Position numbers and translations under genes: made by a program. From Frankia alni ACN14a (GTDB lineage: Bacteria; Actinomycetota; Actinomycetes; Frankiales; Frankiaceae), in NCBI RefSeq assembly GCF_000058485.1, contig NC_008278.1, positions 7,433,935 to 7,497,934 on the forward strand: a stretch of DNA of 64,000 nucleotides, written 5' to 3'. The notes beneath the pieces were generated by a model. That model was not told where the DNA came from, searched no databases, and worked only from the letters and a program-made list of their open reading frames with translations. Positions 24,054 to 33,736 of the stretch are shown here, piece after piece; within the stretch, counting starts at the first letter, position 1; the number at the start of each line of letters is the position of its first letter.

Positions 24054-26073
24054 CGGGGTCCGGGCTGTCGAGGGTGTCCGACCGGTTCTGCCGCGGCCGG
24101 AACAGCGCCCCCGGTTCCAGCGGCGCGAGCTCCGGCCGCGGGGCGGACTCGCCTGCCGGCCCCGCTGCGGGCGACGCGTCGACGGCGGTCGGCGAGGCCG
24201 TGACGGCTGCCGGCGAGGCCGTGACGGCTGCCGGCTCCGGGACGCCACGCGCCGGCCTCGTCGGCCGGCCCCGCCAGCCACCGCGCACGTCAGGCGCGTG
24301 ATCCAGGAAGCCTCCGGCCGGGTCGTCCACCGCGTCCGGGTCCAGCCCCGCCGCCGGCTGATCCACGGCGAGTCGGTCGGCCGGGTCGAGCGACCCGCCG
24401 GCCCGCACCACATCCGCCCGCGGATGCAGGATCTCCCGCACCACGAACGCCGCCAGGACGAGCAGCACCAGGTCGCGCAGCGCCACCGCGCCCACGAACC
24501 AGCCCCGGTCGATCCCGCGCCGGCCCTGGGTGTCGTTGTAGATGAAATGCATGAAGCGGGTGAACAGGACCCACGCCTCGCAGGCCTGCCAGAGCAGGAA
24601 CAGCCGCCACCGCGGCCGGGCCAGCGCGACCAGGGGGAGCAGCCAGATCGTGTACTGCGGCGAGAAGACCTTGTTGCTCAGCAGGAACGCGACGACCAGT
24701 AGGAACAGCACCTGGGGCAGCCGCGGCCGGCGCGGCGCGAACCAGGTGAGCAGCCCGATCGCGACGACCGCGACCACCAGGGTCGCGGCGGTGATGATGT
24801 TCAGTGTCCCGATGGGCAGGCCGTGCTCGCGGATGCCCTGCAGGACCAGCGGGACGCCGATCGCGACGGTCCCCCACGCCGCCACCGCCGAGGCGGCGAC
24901 GAGGCGGCGGGTGTCCGGGCGGTGCACGATGAGCGCCGCCGCCACCGCCAGGACGACGACCGCCGTCACCGCGCAGACCACCAGGTGCAACGGGCCGAAC
25001 CAGGCGGGGTCGTGACGGTCGGCGAGCCAGGTCGCGCCGAAGGCCACCGAGTCCCAGTCGGCGCCCCGGTCGGAGTTCAGGTCGATGAACCGGGCGAGAC
25101 CGTTGCGGGCCCCGTCCGGGCCCCCGCCGACCAGGCGCAGCCAGTCCCCGCCGCGCCAGAAGGTCGTCCAGATGCTGTCGCCGACCTTGTTGCCCTGCTC
25201 GTTGAAGTAGCCGGCGGACAGCCACAACGGCACGATGACGACGATCACCGTCACGATCGCCGTGGTGACGGTCTTCGCCAGCTCCCGCATCTTCCCGGCC
25301 CGCAGGCAGAGAAAGCCCAGCCCGAGCAGGAACAGCACCGGGTACAGCTTGGTGAGGATGCCCAGGCCGAGCAGCAGGCCGGCCAGCCGCGGTGCCCGTC
25401 TGGACCAGGCGAGCAGACCGCCGGCCGCGAACGCCACCGCGAGGATGTCCCAGTTCGTCAGCAGATGCAGGACCAGCGCGGGCGCCAGCGCGAACAGCGC
25501 CGCGTCCCAGACCCGCCGGGATCCGGCCGTCAGCGCGGTGCAGAGCACCGCCACGCACGCGGCGACCATGAACAGCAGCGCCGTGAGGTCGTAGAAGACG
25601 GCCGAGCGCCGGTCCATCGTGTAGTGGTCGAACACCCGGCGGCCGTTGTCGTCCCGGTAGACCGCCTTCGGGCCGGAGGCGTGGCCCGCGGGCCAGGAGA
25701 TGAGGGCCATCGCCGCGCCGATCAGCGGCGGGTACTCCGTCGGGTAGTCCAGGTAGGGGATCTTCCCGTCGACCAGGCCCTCCTGGCTGTAGAGGGCGAC
25801 GACGTCCGAGTAGCACAGCGCGCTGTACTGGTGCTCGTGCGTCCAGGTGCGGGTGTCCCGACAGCCGATCTTCTGCGTGTAGCCGAGCACGCTGGCCACG
25901 ATGACCAGGGCCATCAGCACGCGCAGCGGGGTCAGCCAGGTCCGCCGGTCCGCCAGGACCGCGTGTTCGCCGGGCGGCCCGCCGATGAGCTGGCTCGCGC
26001 CCGCCACGACCGGGTCCTCCCGGGCCGGGCTGACGCGGGCGGGAGACGCCGGTGTCGTGGCCATGCGGGTCAT
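24028..26073 (-). CDS. GT87-family (DUF2029) polyprenyl-phosphate-sugar glycosyltransferase
   Basis: 681-residue integral membrane protein with about eleven helices. VVALYSQEGLVDGKIPYLDYPTEYPPL is the conserved first-loop motif of the GT87 mannosyl/arabinosyl transferases acting on actinobacterial lipoglycans. A C-terminal cytoplasmic tail of about 110 residues carries TASPAAVTASPTAV repeats. ATG at 26073 or 26064. It sits between ponA and the rpsF operon; this neighbourhood and its strand fit a cell-envelope role. Confidence 0.78.
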   Translation of the reverse strand: MTRMATTPASPARVSPAREDPVVAGASQLIGGPPGEHAVLADRRTWLTPLRVLMALVIVASVLGYTQKIGCRDTRTWTHEHQYSALCYSDVVALYSQEGLVDGKIPYLDYPTEYPPLIGAAMALISWPAGHASGPKAVYRDDNGRRVFDHYTMDRRSAVFYDLTALLFMVAACVAVLCTALTAGSRRVWDAALFALAPALVLHLLTNWDILAVAFAAGGLLAWSRRAPRLAGLLLGLGILTKLYPVLFLLGLGFLCLRAGKMRELAKTVTTAIVTVIVVIVPLWLSAGYFNEQGNKVGDSIWTTFWRGGDWLRLVGGGPDGARNGLARFIDLNSDRGADWDSVAFGATWLADRHDPAWFGPLHLVVCAVTAVVVLAVAAALIVHRPDTRRLVAASAVAAWGTVAIGVPLVLQGIREHGLPIGTLNIITAATLVVAVVAIGLLTWFAPRRPRLPQVLFLLVVAFLLSNKVFSPQYTIWLLPLVALARPRWRLFLLWQACEAWVLFTRFMHFIYNDTQGRRGIDRGWFVGAVALRDLVLLVLAAFVVREILHPRADVVRAGGSLDPADRLAVDQPAAGLDPDAVDDPAGGFLDHAPDVRGGWRGRPTRPARGVPEPAAVTASPAAVTASPTAVDASPAAGPAGESAPRPELAPLEPGALFRPRQNRSDTLDSPDPDGSGSAGG

Positions 26074-26258
26074 TGTGGTACACGGCCAGGCGGGCGTCCG
26101 ACCTCACCCGCGCGGAGCGCGAGAAGCGGTCCCGGGTGCGGAACCGCTGGACGGACCGGTGGACGGACCACCCCCCGCCGCGGCGGATTCGGGATTGCGG
26201 GTGCGCATCTCGACGACACCCCGATGTCCCGAACCCGCCGGCGCGGTCGGCCCACCGG

Positions 26259-29200
26259 TCACCCCAAAGGGTCCCCGAAGAGCCCCGTCGGTCTGGGCGA
26301 ACCGTTCGGGCGGTTCGCACCGCCGGGCTGCTGCGGCTGCTGCTGCTGCTGCGGTTGCTGCGGCTGCTGCGGCTGCTGCTGCTGGCCGCCGCCGTTCCCG
26401 CCGAACAGGCCGCCCAGCAGATCGGTGAGGCCCGACGTCGGCGCGGCGCTCGGAGTGTCCGTCGGCGTGGGCGTGGGGTCCGGCTCGTTGTCCTGGACCA
26501 GTCCACCGAACGCCGGCGGGTCGAACGTCGACTTCGGGACCCCCTGCAGGGCCGCGTCCATGAAGGCCTTCCAGACCCTGGCCGGCAGAGTTCCGCCGTA
26601 CACCCCGTCCGCCGCACCCGGGATGCCCTTGAGCTGGTCGGTGTTCAGGCCCTTGCCGCGGAACATGTCGACGCAGGAGGCGATCTCCTTCGTGTATCCG
26701 CAGAACCAGGCAGACCGGAAGTCGGTCGAGGTACCGGTCTTCCCGGCGGCCTCGCGGCCACCGGCGAGCGCGGCCCGGTGCCCGGTACCGCTCGGATCGG
26801 TGATCACGCTCTGCAGCGCGTAGGTCGCGTCCCGGGCGACCGAGCTCGGGATGGCCTGCTTCGCGTTCTGGTCGGCACCCGAGTAGATCACCTGGCCGCT
26901 GCCGTCCACGACCTTGTCCACCATGTGGGGTTTGGCCCGCACCCCGTTGCTGGCGAGGACCGCGTAGACCGACGTCATGTCGATGGGGTAGACGTTGTCC
27001 TTGCCCAGGGTGATACCGGCAACCGGTTCCAACGTGGTCGAGTCACGGATGCCCAGGTTGCGCGCGGTGGAGATGACGTTGTTGACGCCGATGTTCTGGC
27101 CGAGCGGCACGAACACGGTGTTGATCGAGGCGGCGGTCGCCTGGATGAGGTTCTTGTAGCCGAGGTCGCCGCCTTCGCTCTCGTCGTTGCCGACCTCGTA
27201 ACCGGGGAGAACCGCCTTGGCGGGCGCCGCGAACGTCGACTTCAGGTTGATGTTCTTCTGGAGCGCGGCCACCAGGGTGATCGTCTTGAAGGTCGACGCG
27301 GACTGCACCTGCGCCGTGGCCACGTTGTCCTCGTACTGCTCGCGGCCCTGCGCATCCTTGCCGTAGAGCGACCCTCCGTACCAGGCAAGGATGCGGCCGG
27401 TCCCGGGTTCGACCGCGGACAGGCCGGTCCGCAGATCCGGCACCGCCGCATAGGCGGTGCTCAGCACGCTGGTGACCGCGTTGAACGCGGCCATCTGGCG
27501 ACCCTTGTCGATCGTGGTGGTGATGCGCAGGCCACCGCGGTTGATCTGGTCGTCGGTGATCCCCCCCGCCTTCAGCTCACGCTTCACCTCGTCGCGGATG
27601 TAGGCGACCTGGGCGGAGGTGGTGGTGGAGTCGCTCGCCATGGCGGCGACCGGTGGGGGCTGCTCGCCGGTGATGGACGCGGGCGCCCAGCCCTTCGCGG
27701 CCATCGTCGCGACGACGTCATGCCAGCGGTTGGCCGCCGGGCCCGGATTCTTCGCCGGATCGAGGTAGTTCGGCGATCGGATCAGGCCCGCGATCACCGC
27801 ACCCTGCTGGGCCGTGAGGTTCGCGGCCGTCGTGTTGTAGTACGCCTTCGCCGCGGCCTCGATGCCGTAGGCACCGCGGCCGAAGTAGATCGTGTTCAGG
27901 TAGAACTCGAGGATCTGGTCCTTGGAGTACTTGCGGTCCAGCTTCACCGCGAGGACGATCTCCCGCATCTTGCGGCTGAACGTGCGTTCCTGGCTCAGGT
28001 AGGCGTTCTTCGCGTACTGCTGAGTGATCGTCGAGCCGCCCTGGAGCTCGCCACCGGTGACGTTGACGTAGAGCGCCCGGGCGATGCCCTTCGGCGAGAT
28101 GCCGGGCTCGCTGTAGAAGTTCTTGTCCTCGGCCGCGAGCACCGCGTGCTGCATGTCCTTGGACACCTGGGCCAGCGGCACGTCGGTGCGGTTCACCGTC
28201 CCGATGCGCGCGAGCTCGTCGCCGGTGCCCTGGTTCGACCCGGCCGGCGGGCCGTAGAAGATGATCGAAGTCTGGTCGGTCTTCACCTCGCCGGGCAGCG
28301 GCACCCGGGTCGCCGCGTAGACGACGGCGACGCCGGCGGCGAACAGCAGGATCGACGAGAAGACCCCGGCCAGCACGAGCCGGCGCAGCCAGCGGGGCCG
28401 CCGCCGCCACCACTTCGGGCCACGACGTCCCTCGCCCGGTCGGCGGGAACGACCGCCGCCCGGGCCGCCGGGCCCGTCGGGTCCGCCCGGTCCGTCCGGA
28501 CCTCCCATCGCCGCCCGGGACGAGCGCGTGGGCGCCCCGCGCCCCGGCCCGGTGCGCGCGGACGCGGGCGCGGGCGCGGGCCGGCGGGCACCGGATCCCC
28601 CCGGGCCGGTGCGGCCCTCGGCCGCCTCCAGCTCGCCGACCCGCAACGCCATCCGTTCGGTCGCCCGGGTGGGCCGGTCACGGCGCCGCCCGGCGACCCG
28701 GCGCACCGGCGTCACCTCCGTCATCCCGGCACCGTCCGCCGCGCCTCGCCCAGCCTGCTCCGCCGTCACCTTGCGGTAGACGGTCGCATCGGCGGTGCGT
28801 TCGCTGACGTCGACCCGGCGCAGTGCCGCCTGGTCGACGGTGTCGTAGAGCGTGTTCACCTTCGCCGAGGTCCGCGGCGCGCCTGCGGCCCGATCGCGTC
28901 CCGCCGGTGGCGGCGGTGGGCCGGACGGGCGGTCCAGCTCGGGCCCACCACGGTCGCCGGCTCCGGGCATCCCACCCGAGCGACGGTCCGGCACACCCCG
29001 ACCCCCCGTGCGCTCCCGTCCCCGCCCGCCGCGGACGGCGGGCTCGTCGCCGGCCGGCCGGTCGGCCCGGCGACGTGGATCGGTTCCGTCCCCGCCCACG
29101 GGCGGCTGATCGGGGCGGGCGCCACCCCTCGGGTCCACCGCCGGGACAAACGGCCCGGCCGCGACCGCGCGGGTGGCTCCCGCGTCGCGAGGCCGGCCGG

Positions 29201-30137
29201 TCTCGCGGAACGTCGCCGGATCACGGGGGGCTCCCGCGACGCGGCCGGGTGCGTCGGATGGTGTCTGCCGGCCCGCCGCGCGGGTCGCGGGCCATTCGGG
29301 TGCGCCGCCGGGCAGCGACCGCTCGACCGCCGCCCGGTCGGGCGTTCCCCGGTCGGGCGTTCCCCGCTCCGGTGCCCGCCCGGGGCTGGCAACCCGCTCG
29401 GGGGCGGCGCCCCGCTCGGGGGAGATACCACGCTCGGAGGAGACACCACGCCCGGACGCGCGGCCGGCCCGCTCGTCGGCGACGGGATCGGGACCGGGAC
29501 CGGGCGGCACCCCACGACCGGCGGCCCGGGCCACCGAGCCGTGGTCGGGTACCCAGCCGGCGGTCGGGATCGCCGCGGCGCCGGCACCCGGACGCCGGTC
29601 GGGCTGCGCCGCCTCGACGGGAGCCACCGCACGAGGCGGCGGTCCCCCGACACGTCCGGCGGGACCGGCCGCCCCCGCCCGACCGACGACTCCCTGCGAC
29701 CCGACAACTCCCTGCGACCCGACGACTCCCTGCGACCCGCCGGCTCCGGGTGGCCCGGCAACTCCCGCTGGCCCGGCAACTCCCGCTGGCCCGGCAACTC
29801 CCGCTGGCCCGGCGGATCCGGCAGGCCCGGCAGGCCCGGCGGATCCGGCAGGCGGCACCAGCGCGGTGCGCTCGCCGCGTCCCGCTGCGGGTCGACCGGC
29901 CGCCGGTACCAGGGCGGTGCGCTCGCCGCGGGGGCGGTCGACCGACGGCGGGCCGTCGTGGCCGGCCCGGGCAGGCGAATCCGGCCGATCCGGCTGGCCG
30001 GCTCGGGCAATCCGGTCGGGCCTGGCCCGATCGGGGGACGCCTCCTGAGGCTGGCCGGGTTCGGACCGCATCGGGTCCGCATCCGGGCCGCCCCGGTAGG
30101 CGCCTCGGTCGTAGGGAGAGCTCACCGACCGCTCCAT
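26259..30137 (-). CDS. ponA: class A penicillin-binding protein (transglycosylase/transpeptidase)
   Basis: 1292 residues, unusually long. Residues 1 to about 580 are a cytoplasmic Pro/Gly/Ala/Arg-rich extension with tandem units (GVAGPA, GSQGVV, GERTALVP). A single membrane helix follows (LVLAGVFSSILLFAAGVAVVYAA, about 585-610). The GT51 transglycosylase has catalytic Glu in AAEDKNFYSEPG (about 668) and GGSTITQQYAKN. The transpeptidase has the serine motif STFK (about 945), an SIN motif, and KTGT (about 1129). The tail ends in a Gln/Pro tract. It polymerises and cross-links peptidoglycan. The ATG at 30137 is the first plausible start before the repeats. Confidence 0.93.
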   Translation of the reverse strand: MERSVSSPYDRGAYRGGPDADPMRSEPGQPQEASPDRARPDRIARAGQPDRPDSPARAGHDGPPSVDRPRGERTALVPAAGRPAAGRGERTALVPPAGSAGPAGPAGSAGPAGVAGPAGVAGPAGVAGPPGAGGSQGVVGSQGVVGSQGVVGRAGAAGPAGRVGGPPPRAVAPVEAAQPDRRPGAGAAAIPTAGWVPDHGSVARAAGRGVPPGPGPDPVADERAGRASGRGVSSERGISPERGAAPERVASPGRAPERGTPDRGTPDRAAVERSLPGGAPEWPATRAAGRQTPSDAPGRVAGAPRDPATFRETGRPRDAGATRAVAAGPFVPAVDPRGGARPDQPPVGGDGTDPRRRADRPAGDEPAVRGGRGRERTGGRGVPDRRSGGMPGAGDRGGPELDRPSGPPPPPAGRDRAAGAPRTSAKVNTLYDTVDQAALRRVDVSERTADATVYRKVTAEQAGRGAADGAGMTEVTPVRRVAGRRRDRPTRATERMALRVGELEAAEGRTGPGGSGARRPAPAPASARTGPGRGAPTRSSRAAMGGPDGPGGPDGPGGPGGGRSRRPGEGRRGPKWWRRRPRWLRRLVLAGVFSSILLFAAGVAVVYAATRVPLPGEVKTDQTSIIFYGPPAGSNQGTGDELARIGTVNRTDVPLAQVSKDMQHAVLAAEDKNFYSEPGISPKGIARALYVNVTGGELQGGSTITQQYAKNAYLSQERTFSRKMREIVLAVKLDRKYSKDQILEFYLNTIYFGRGAYGIEAAAKAYYNTTAANLTAQQGAVIAGLIRSPNYLDPAKNPGPAANRWHDVVATMAAKGWAPASITGEQPPPVAAMASDSTTTSAQVAYIRDEVKRELKAGGITDDQINRGGLRITTTIDKGRQMAAFNAVTSVLSTAYAAVPDLRTGLSAVEPGTGRILAWYGGSLYGKDAQGREQYEDNVATAQVQSASTFKTITLVAALQKNINLKSTFAAPAKAVLPGYEVGNDESEGGDLGYKNLIQATAASINTVFVPLGQNIGVNNVISTARNLGIRDSTTLEPVAGITLGKDNVYPIDMTSVYAVLASNGVRAKPHMVDKVVDGSGQVIYSGADQNAKQAIPSSVARDATYALQSVITDPSGTGHRAALAGGREAAGKTGTSTDFRSAWFCGYTKEIASCVDMFRGKGLNTDQLKGIPGAADGVYGGTLPARVWKAFMDAALQGVPKSTFDPPAFGGLVQDNEPDPTPTPTDTPSAAPTSGLTDLLGGLFGGNGGGQQQQPQQPQQPQQQQQPQQPGGANRPNGSPRPTGLFGDPLG
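26326..26385 (-). repeat. CAG/CCG trinucleotide tract encoding poly-Gln/Pro in ponA
   Basis: About 20 codons of Gln and Pro (QQQQPQQPQQPQQQQQPQQP) near the C-terminus; on the plus strand a CTG/CGG triplet tract prone to slippage. Confidence 0.85.
29690..29860 (-). repeat. 18-bp and related tandem repeats in the ponA N-terminal extension
   Basis: Units such as GGCCCGGCAACTCCCGCT repeat three times in a row, flanked by three copies of a CGACAACTCCCTGCGACC-like unit. They encode VAGPAG and SQGVVG blocks of the cytoplasmic extension. Confidence 0.8.
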
Positions 30138-30559
30138 CCGTCGCTCTGGGACTCCCCGGTCGCCGCTCCGCCACAGGGGACGGGCCGGCACCCCCGACCG
30201 CTACCGAAGGTCCGGCCCCCACCGGTCCGATCCGGCCGGAACCCGGCTGTGGGGGAGGTCGACGGCCTCAGGCCCTGGGCAGGAGTCGGCCGACCAGACA
30301 GGACCGGGCCATCCGCCGGGCTCACCCCGGCAAGGTCACGAAACGGAACCACTCGTGGTCGGCACCACGCCTGGACCCGTCGCGACACCCACATGGCAGA
30401 CCAGGATCTCACGCCAGATTCCGCCCGCTCGCGCAGGGCGCCCGGAGCGCCGTCGCGTCGCAGCGCCCAGCGCCGCGGCGCGGCCGGAGAACAGAGGGTT
30501 CGAGGGGAGCGCGCAGAGACGCGGTGGAGGGGAGCGGGGGAGGGCGGGAAACGCCGCCG
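30138..30559. other. region between ponA and DUF5318 gene, no gene seen
   Basis: 422 bp upstream of ponA, expected to contain its promoter. A 6-bp hairpin CGTGGT-CGGC-ACCACG lies at 30355-30370. Open frames here have the composition of shadow frames and no recognisable motifs. Confidence 0.5.
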
Positions 30560-30964
30560 TCAGGTGTCGGCGGCTCGGCGGTGCTGGCGCTTCGCCTTCG
30601 GCTCGCCGGTGCCGATCACGTAGGACGTGATCAGATGGTTCCACCCGCACGGACGGCACACCTCGACGACGTAGACCCGCAGCTCGCTGTACCTCGCCGC
30701 GAGCGCCGGGAGGTCCTTCGTCGCCCGCACGCGGCCGGAGCTCTCCCCAAGTTCGTCACCGTAGGTGTAGGTGACGTGGATGAGCGGATCGGCACCGCGG
30801 CAGACCGGGCACCGCTTGCTGGTCGGCTCGCCGTGGTACTTGGCGGCGCGCAGCAGGTACGGGTGCGCGTCACAGACGTCGAGCGAGGACACCCGCCCCG
30901 CGAACAGATCCGCGAGCGTCGCCCGGCGGGCGAGCGCGTAGTCGATGACCGACCGCGACCGCAT
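30560..30964 (-). CDS. DUF5318 domain protein
   Basis: 134-residue actinobacterial protein of unknown function. Family-diagnostic segments are VIDYALARRATLADLFAGRV, VCDAHPYLLRAAKYHGEPT and VYVVEVCRPCGWNHLITSYV. Two Cys pairs (CPVCRGAD and CRPCGW) suggest a zinc-binding site. The ATG at 30964 (MRSRSVIDYAL) matches the usual start. It is upstream of ponA on the same strand and divergent from padR, the same context as in other actinobacteria. Confidence 0.85.
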   Translation of the reverse strand: MRSRSVIDYALARRATLADLFAGRVSSLDVCDAHPYLLRAAKYHGEPTSKRCPVCRGADPLIHVTYTYGDELGESSGRVRATKDLPALAARYSELRVYVVEVCRPCGWNHLITSYVIGTGEPKAKRQHRRAADT

Positions 30965-31574
30965 GTTCCAACGGTACGCCGCGGACGTGTTCCAGGCAGA
31001 TGGTCCGGACAGATGGTCACCGAACGGACTGCCGGCCGCCACCCGCGCGACGGCCGGGCCCGCGCGCCCCGGGCGGGGCCGCGACCACTGTGAGCCGGAT
31101 GACACTGTGACGCCGCCCCTACTCACGGCGAGGTCGCCCGGTGGGCACCGCCAGCCTCAGCCCGGTCCCGCGGGCCCGTGGGCCTCGCCTGGGCTGGACC
31201 CCGATCACCCCTGCGACCAGGCAGTTCCCGGGGCGGCCACCGGCTGCGGCGAGATCACGGGGGACCGGGTCACGCCAGCCCCGGGCCGCGAGCGGAAGGG
31301 GCCGCGCCGCGACCCCGCCCGGAGGTGGAGGTGTCGTTGTGTCATCTCCTGGTCGCCGGATGGTCATTCCTGGTTGCGGCGCTCGTCCCGAGACGTCTAT
31401 CCTCGATGTATCGATTCGATATGTCGGCGCGACAGTATCGACTCGGCAGTACGGGGCGACGGCACGAGCGAGACGCAGCGGGCAGCGCCGCACAGCCGGG
31501 AGCGCCACGCAGCGAGGCGGCAGACCGCGAGGCGATCAGGCCTGCGGCCGGGCACGGTCGAAGGAGGGTGGGTC
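30965..31574. other. divergent intergenic region DUF5318/padR
   Basis: 610 bp without a supportable gene. The part 31390-31460 is AT-richer and contains the palindromic operator candidate listed next; promoters for both flanking genes are expected here. Confidence 0.5.
31409..31421. promoter_or_regulatory. palindrome upstream of padR, candidate operator
   Basis: TATCGA-T-TCGATA is a perfect inverted repeat, with a further TATCGA at 31436-31441. It sits in the least GC-rich part of the region, about 155 bp before the padR ATG; PadR proteins commonly autoregulate through AT-rich palindromes. Confidence 0.4.
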
Positions 31575-32405
31575 ATGCTGGAACTGGCGGTTCTCGCCCT
31601 GCTCTCCGAGAGCCCGATGCACGGTTACGAGCTGCGCAAGCGGCTGGCCGCGGTCCTCGGCGCGTTCCATCGGTTCAGCTACGGCTCGCTCTACCCCTGC
31701 CTGCGCCGCCTCGCGGACGCCGGATATGTCACCGCGGACGACGTCAGCGCGACGACCCGGCTCGGCGGGCGCAGTCGGGTCGTCTACACGCTGACCGGCG
31801 AGGGCAAGGAGAAGCTCGCCGAGCTGCTCGGTGAGGGTGGCCCGTCCTCCTGGGAGGACGAGATGTTCGGCGTGCGGTTCGCCTTCTTCGCGAAGACGGA
31901 CGCCGCCGTCCGCCTGCGCATCCTGGAGGGGCGCCGGGGCCGGCTCGAGGAGCGCCGGGAGAAGGTCCGTTCGGCCCTGACCAGGACCGTCGAGCGGTTC
32001 GACACCTACACGCTCGAGCTGCAGCGCCATGGGCTCGAGTCGGTGGAACGCGAGGTCCGGTGGCTCAACGAGCTGATCGAGACGGAGCGGGCCAGCGCCC
32101 CGGCGGGGTTCACGGAACCACAGTTGTCCACAGCGTCCACAGGGTTGTCCACAGCTCCATCCACAGGATCGGAGCCATCCACAGGATCGGAGCCTGGCAC
32201 GCTCCCCCCTCCCGCTCGTGGCGGCGGGACGGGGCGCCGGCCGGTCAGGCCGGCCCGAGCGGGCCGGACGGCCCGGCGGGACGGACGCGGCACCTATCTC
32301 GACGGCACGCACGGCGGCAACGACGGCGACGCGCGCGACCGGAACAGGCACGCCCCGGCCGAGGCCGGCCCGGACCCCGACGGTGAGGTTCCGGCCGGTC
32401 GGTGA
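31575..32405 (+). CDS. PadR family transcriptional regulator
   Basis: 276 residues. The winged helix-turn-helix ([53 protein letters not shown]) occupies about 1-90, followed by the PadR C-terminal helical dimer domain to about 175. The last 100 residues are a disordered Ser/Thr/Pro then Arg-rich tail absent from ordinary PadR proteins, and its DNA contains a cluster of DnaA-box-like sequences. An AAGGAGGG ribosome site precedes the ATG. It is directly upstream of ino1 (118 bp gap), so inositol synthesis is its likely target, by context only. Confidence 0.87.
   Translation: MLELAVLALLSESPMHGYELRKRLAAVLGAFHRFSYGSLYPCLRRLADAGYVTADDVSATTRLGGRSRVVYTLTGEGKEKLAELLGEGGPSSWEDEMFGVRFAFFAKTDAAVRLRILEGRRGRLEERREKVRSALTRTVERFDTYTLELQRHGLESVEREVRWLNELIETERASAPAGFTEPQLSTASTGLSTAPSTGSEPSTGSEPGTLPPPARGGGTGRRPVRPARAGRTARRDGRGTYLDGTHGGNDGDARDRNRHAPAEAGPDPDGEVPAGR
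32124..32183. promoter_or_regulatory. cluster of DnaA-box-like sequences inside padR
   Basis: Five TCCACA-type 9-mers in 60 bp, all in one orientation: TTGTCCACA at 32124 and 32145 (the Streptomyces-type DnaA box), GCGTCCACA at 32133, CCATCCACA at 32157 and 32175. The first four are spaced by 9-12 bp and the last two by 18 bp. Confidence 0.55.
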
Positions 32406-32480
32406 GTGGCACCGCGCAGCGGCGCCCGCTCCCTGCCCTTCGGCTGGTGGGCGGCGCCGCGGCGGGCCGTATGCCCCGAA

Positions 32481-32500
32481 TATTTCCACTTCCATAGAAA
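32481..32500. promoter_or_regulatory. ATTTC/GAAAT inverted repeat before ino1
   Basis: ATTTC at 32481-32485 and GAAAT at 32496-32500 flank a 10-base spacer in the AT-rich part of the 118-bp padR-ino1 gap, just before the AAGGAG ribosome site. Possible operator or promoter element; weak evidence. Confidence 0.25.
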
Positions 32501-32523
32501 TCGCAGCTAAGGAGCAGACCGTC

Positions 32524-33597
32524 ATGGGTTCGGTACGTGTCGCCATCGTCGGCGTAGGCAACTGCGCCGCCTCGCTGGTCCAGGGGGTCGAGTACTACCG
32601 CGGCGCCGACCCGTCGGCGCAGGTCCCCGGGCTGATGCACGTGACGCTTGGCGACTACCACGTCTCCGACCTGACGTTCGTCGCCGCGTTCGACGTGGAC
32701 GCCAAGAAGGTCGGCCGCGATCTCTCCGAGGCCATCGTCGCCAGCGAGAACAACACCATCAAGATCGCTGACGTGCCGCCGCTGGGCATCACCGTCTCCC
32801 GGGGGCACACCCTCGACGGCCTCGGCCGTTACTACCGGGAGACCATCGAGGAGTCCGACGAGACGCCGGTCGACGTCGTCGCCACCCTGCGGGAGTCCCG
32901 CGCCGACGTGCTCGTCTGCTACCTGCCGGTGGGTTCCGAGGACGCCGCGAAGTTCTACGCCCAGTGCGCCATCGACGCCGGGGTCGGCTTCATCAACTGC
33001 CTGCCGGTGTTCATCGCCGGCGTCCCCGAGTGGGCCGAGAAGTTCCGGGCCGCGGGCGTGCCGATCGTCGGCGACGACATCAAGTCGCAGGTCGGCGCCA
33101 CTATCACCCACCGGGTGATGGCGAAGCTCTTCGAGGACCGCGGCGTCGTCCTCGACCGCACGATGCAGCTCAACGTCGGCGGCAACATGGACTTCAAGAA
33201 CATGCTCGAGCGCGACCGGCTCGAGTCGAAGAAGATCTCCAAGACGCAGGCCGTGACCTCCCAGGTCTCCCACGACCTCGGCAAGGACAACGTGCACATC
33301 GGGCCGTCGGACTACGTGGCCTGGCTCGACGACCGCAAGTGGGCCTACGTCCGGCTCGAGGGTCGCGCGTTCGGCGACGTCCCGCTGAACCTGGAGTACA
33401 AGCTCGAGGTCTGGGACTCCCCCAACAGCGCCGGCGTGGTCATCGACGCGGTGCGCTGCGCCAAGATCGCCCTGGACCGGGGCATCGGCGGGCCGATCCT
33501 GTCCGCCTCGTCGTACTTCATGAAGTCCCCGCCGGAGCAGTACCGCGACAACGAGGCCCGCGACAAGGTCGAGGCGTTCATCCGCAACGAGGGCTGA
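32524..33597 (+). CDS. ino1: myo-inositol-1-phosphate synthase
   Basis: 357-residue NAD-dependent enzyme converting glucose-6-phosphate to inositol-1-phosphate, the precursor of mycothiol and phosphatidylinositol lipids. It has the Rossmann loop [48 protein letters not shown] ([15 protein letters not shown]) and [22 protein letters not shown]. Size matches the compact actinobacterial form. AAGGAG precedes the ATG. A 14-bp terminator hairpin follows 8 bp after the stop. Confidence 0.96.
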   Translation: MGSVRVAIVGVGNCAASLVQGVEYYRGADPSAQVPGLMHVTLGDYHVSDLTFVAAFDVDAKKVGRDLSEAIVASENNTIKIADVPPLGITVSRGHTLDGLGRYYRETIEESDETPVDVVATLRESRADVLVCYLPVGSEDAAKFYAQCAIDAGVGFINCLPVFIAGVPEWAEKFRAAGVPIVGDDIKSQVGATITHRVMAKLFEDRGVVLDRTMQLNVGGNMDFKNMLERDRLESKKISKTQAVTSQVSHDLGKDNVHIGPSDYVAWLDDRKWAYVRLEGRAFGDVPLNLEYKLEVWDSPNSAGVVIDAVRCAKIALDRGIGGPILSASSYFMKSPPEQYRDNEARDKVEAFIRNEG

Positions 33598-33604
33598 TCG
33601 GGGC

Positions 33605-33643
33605 GTCGGGTTCGGTCGTCCGGAGGGGGCGGCCGAACCCGAC
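33605..33643 (+). terminator. terminator after ino1
   Basis: GTCGGGTTCGGTCG pairs with CGGCCGAACCCGAC as a 14-bp stem with one G-U pair and an 11-base loop, beginning 8 bp after the ino1 stop. Confidence 0.75.
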
Positions 33644-33736
33644 GGCACCACCCGGCCACGCCGCGACCGGCTCGACCGGGCCTGCGCGGGAGCACCGGTG
33701 ACCTGAGTCGGGCCGGGTGGCCCTACGCTGACAGGC

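Noticed and set aside
24823..31093. Very long plus-strand frames across ponA and the glycosyltransferase genes
   Set aside because: They are Arg/Pro/Gly-rich shadows of the minus-strand genes, without family motifs, and run through unrelated gene boundaries.
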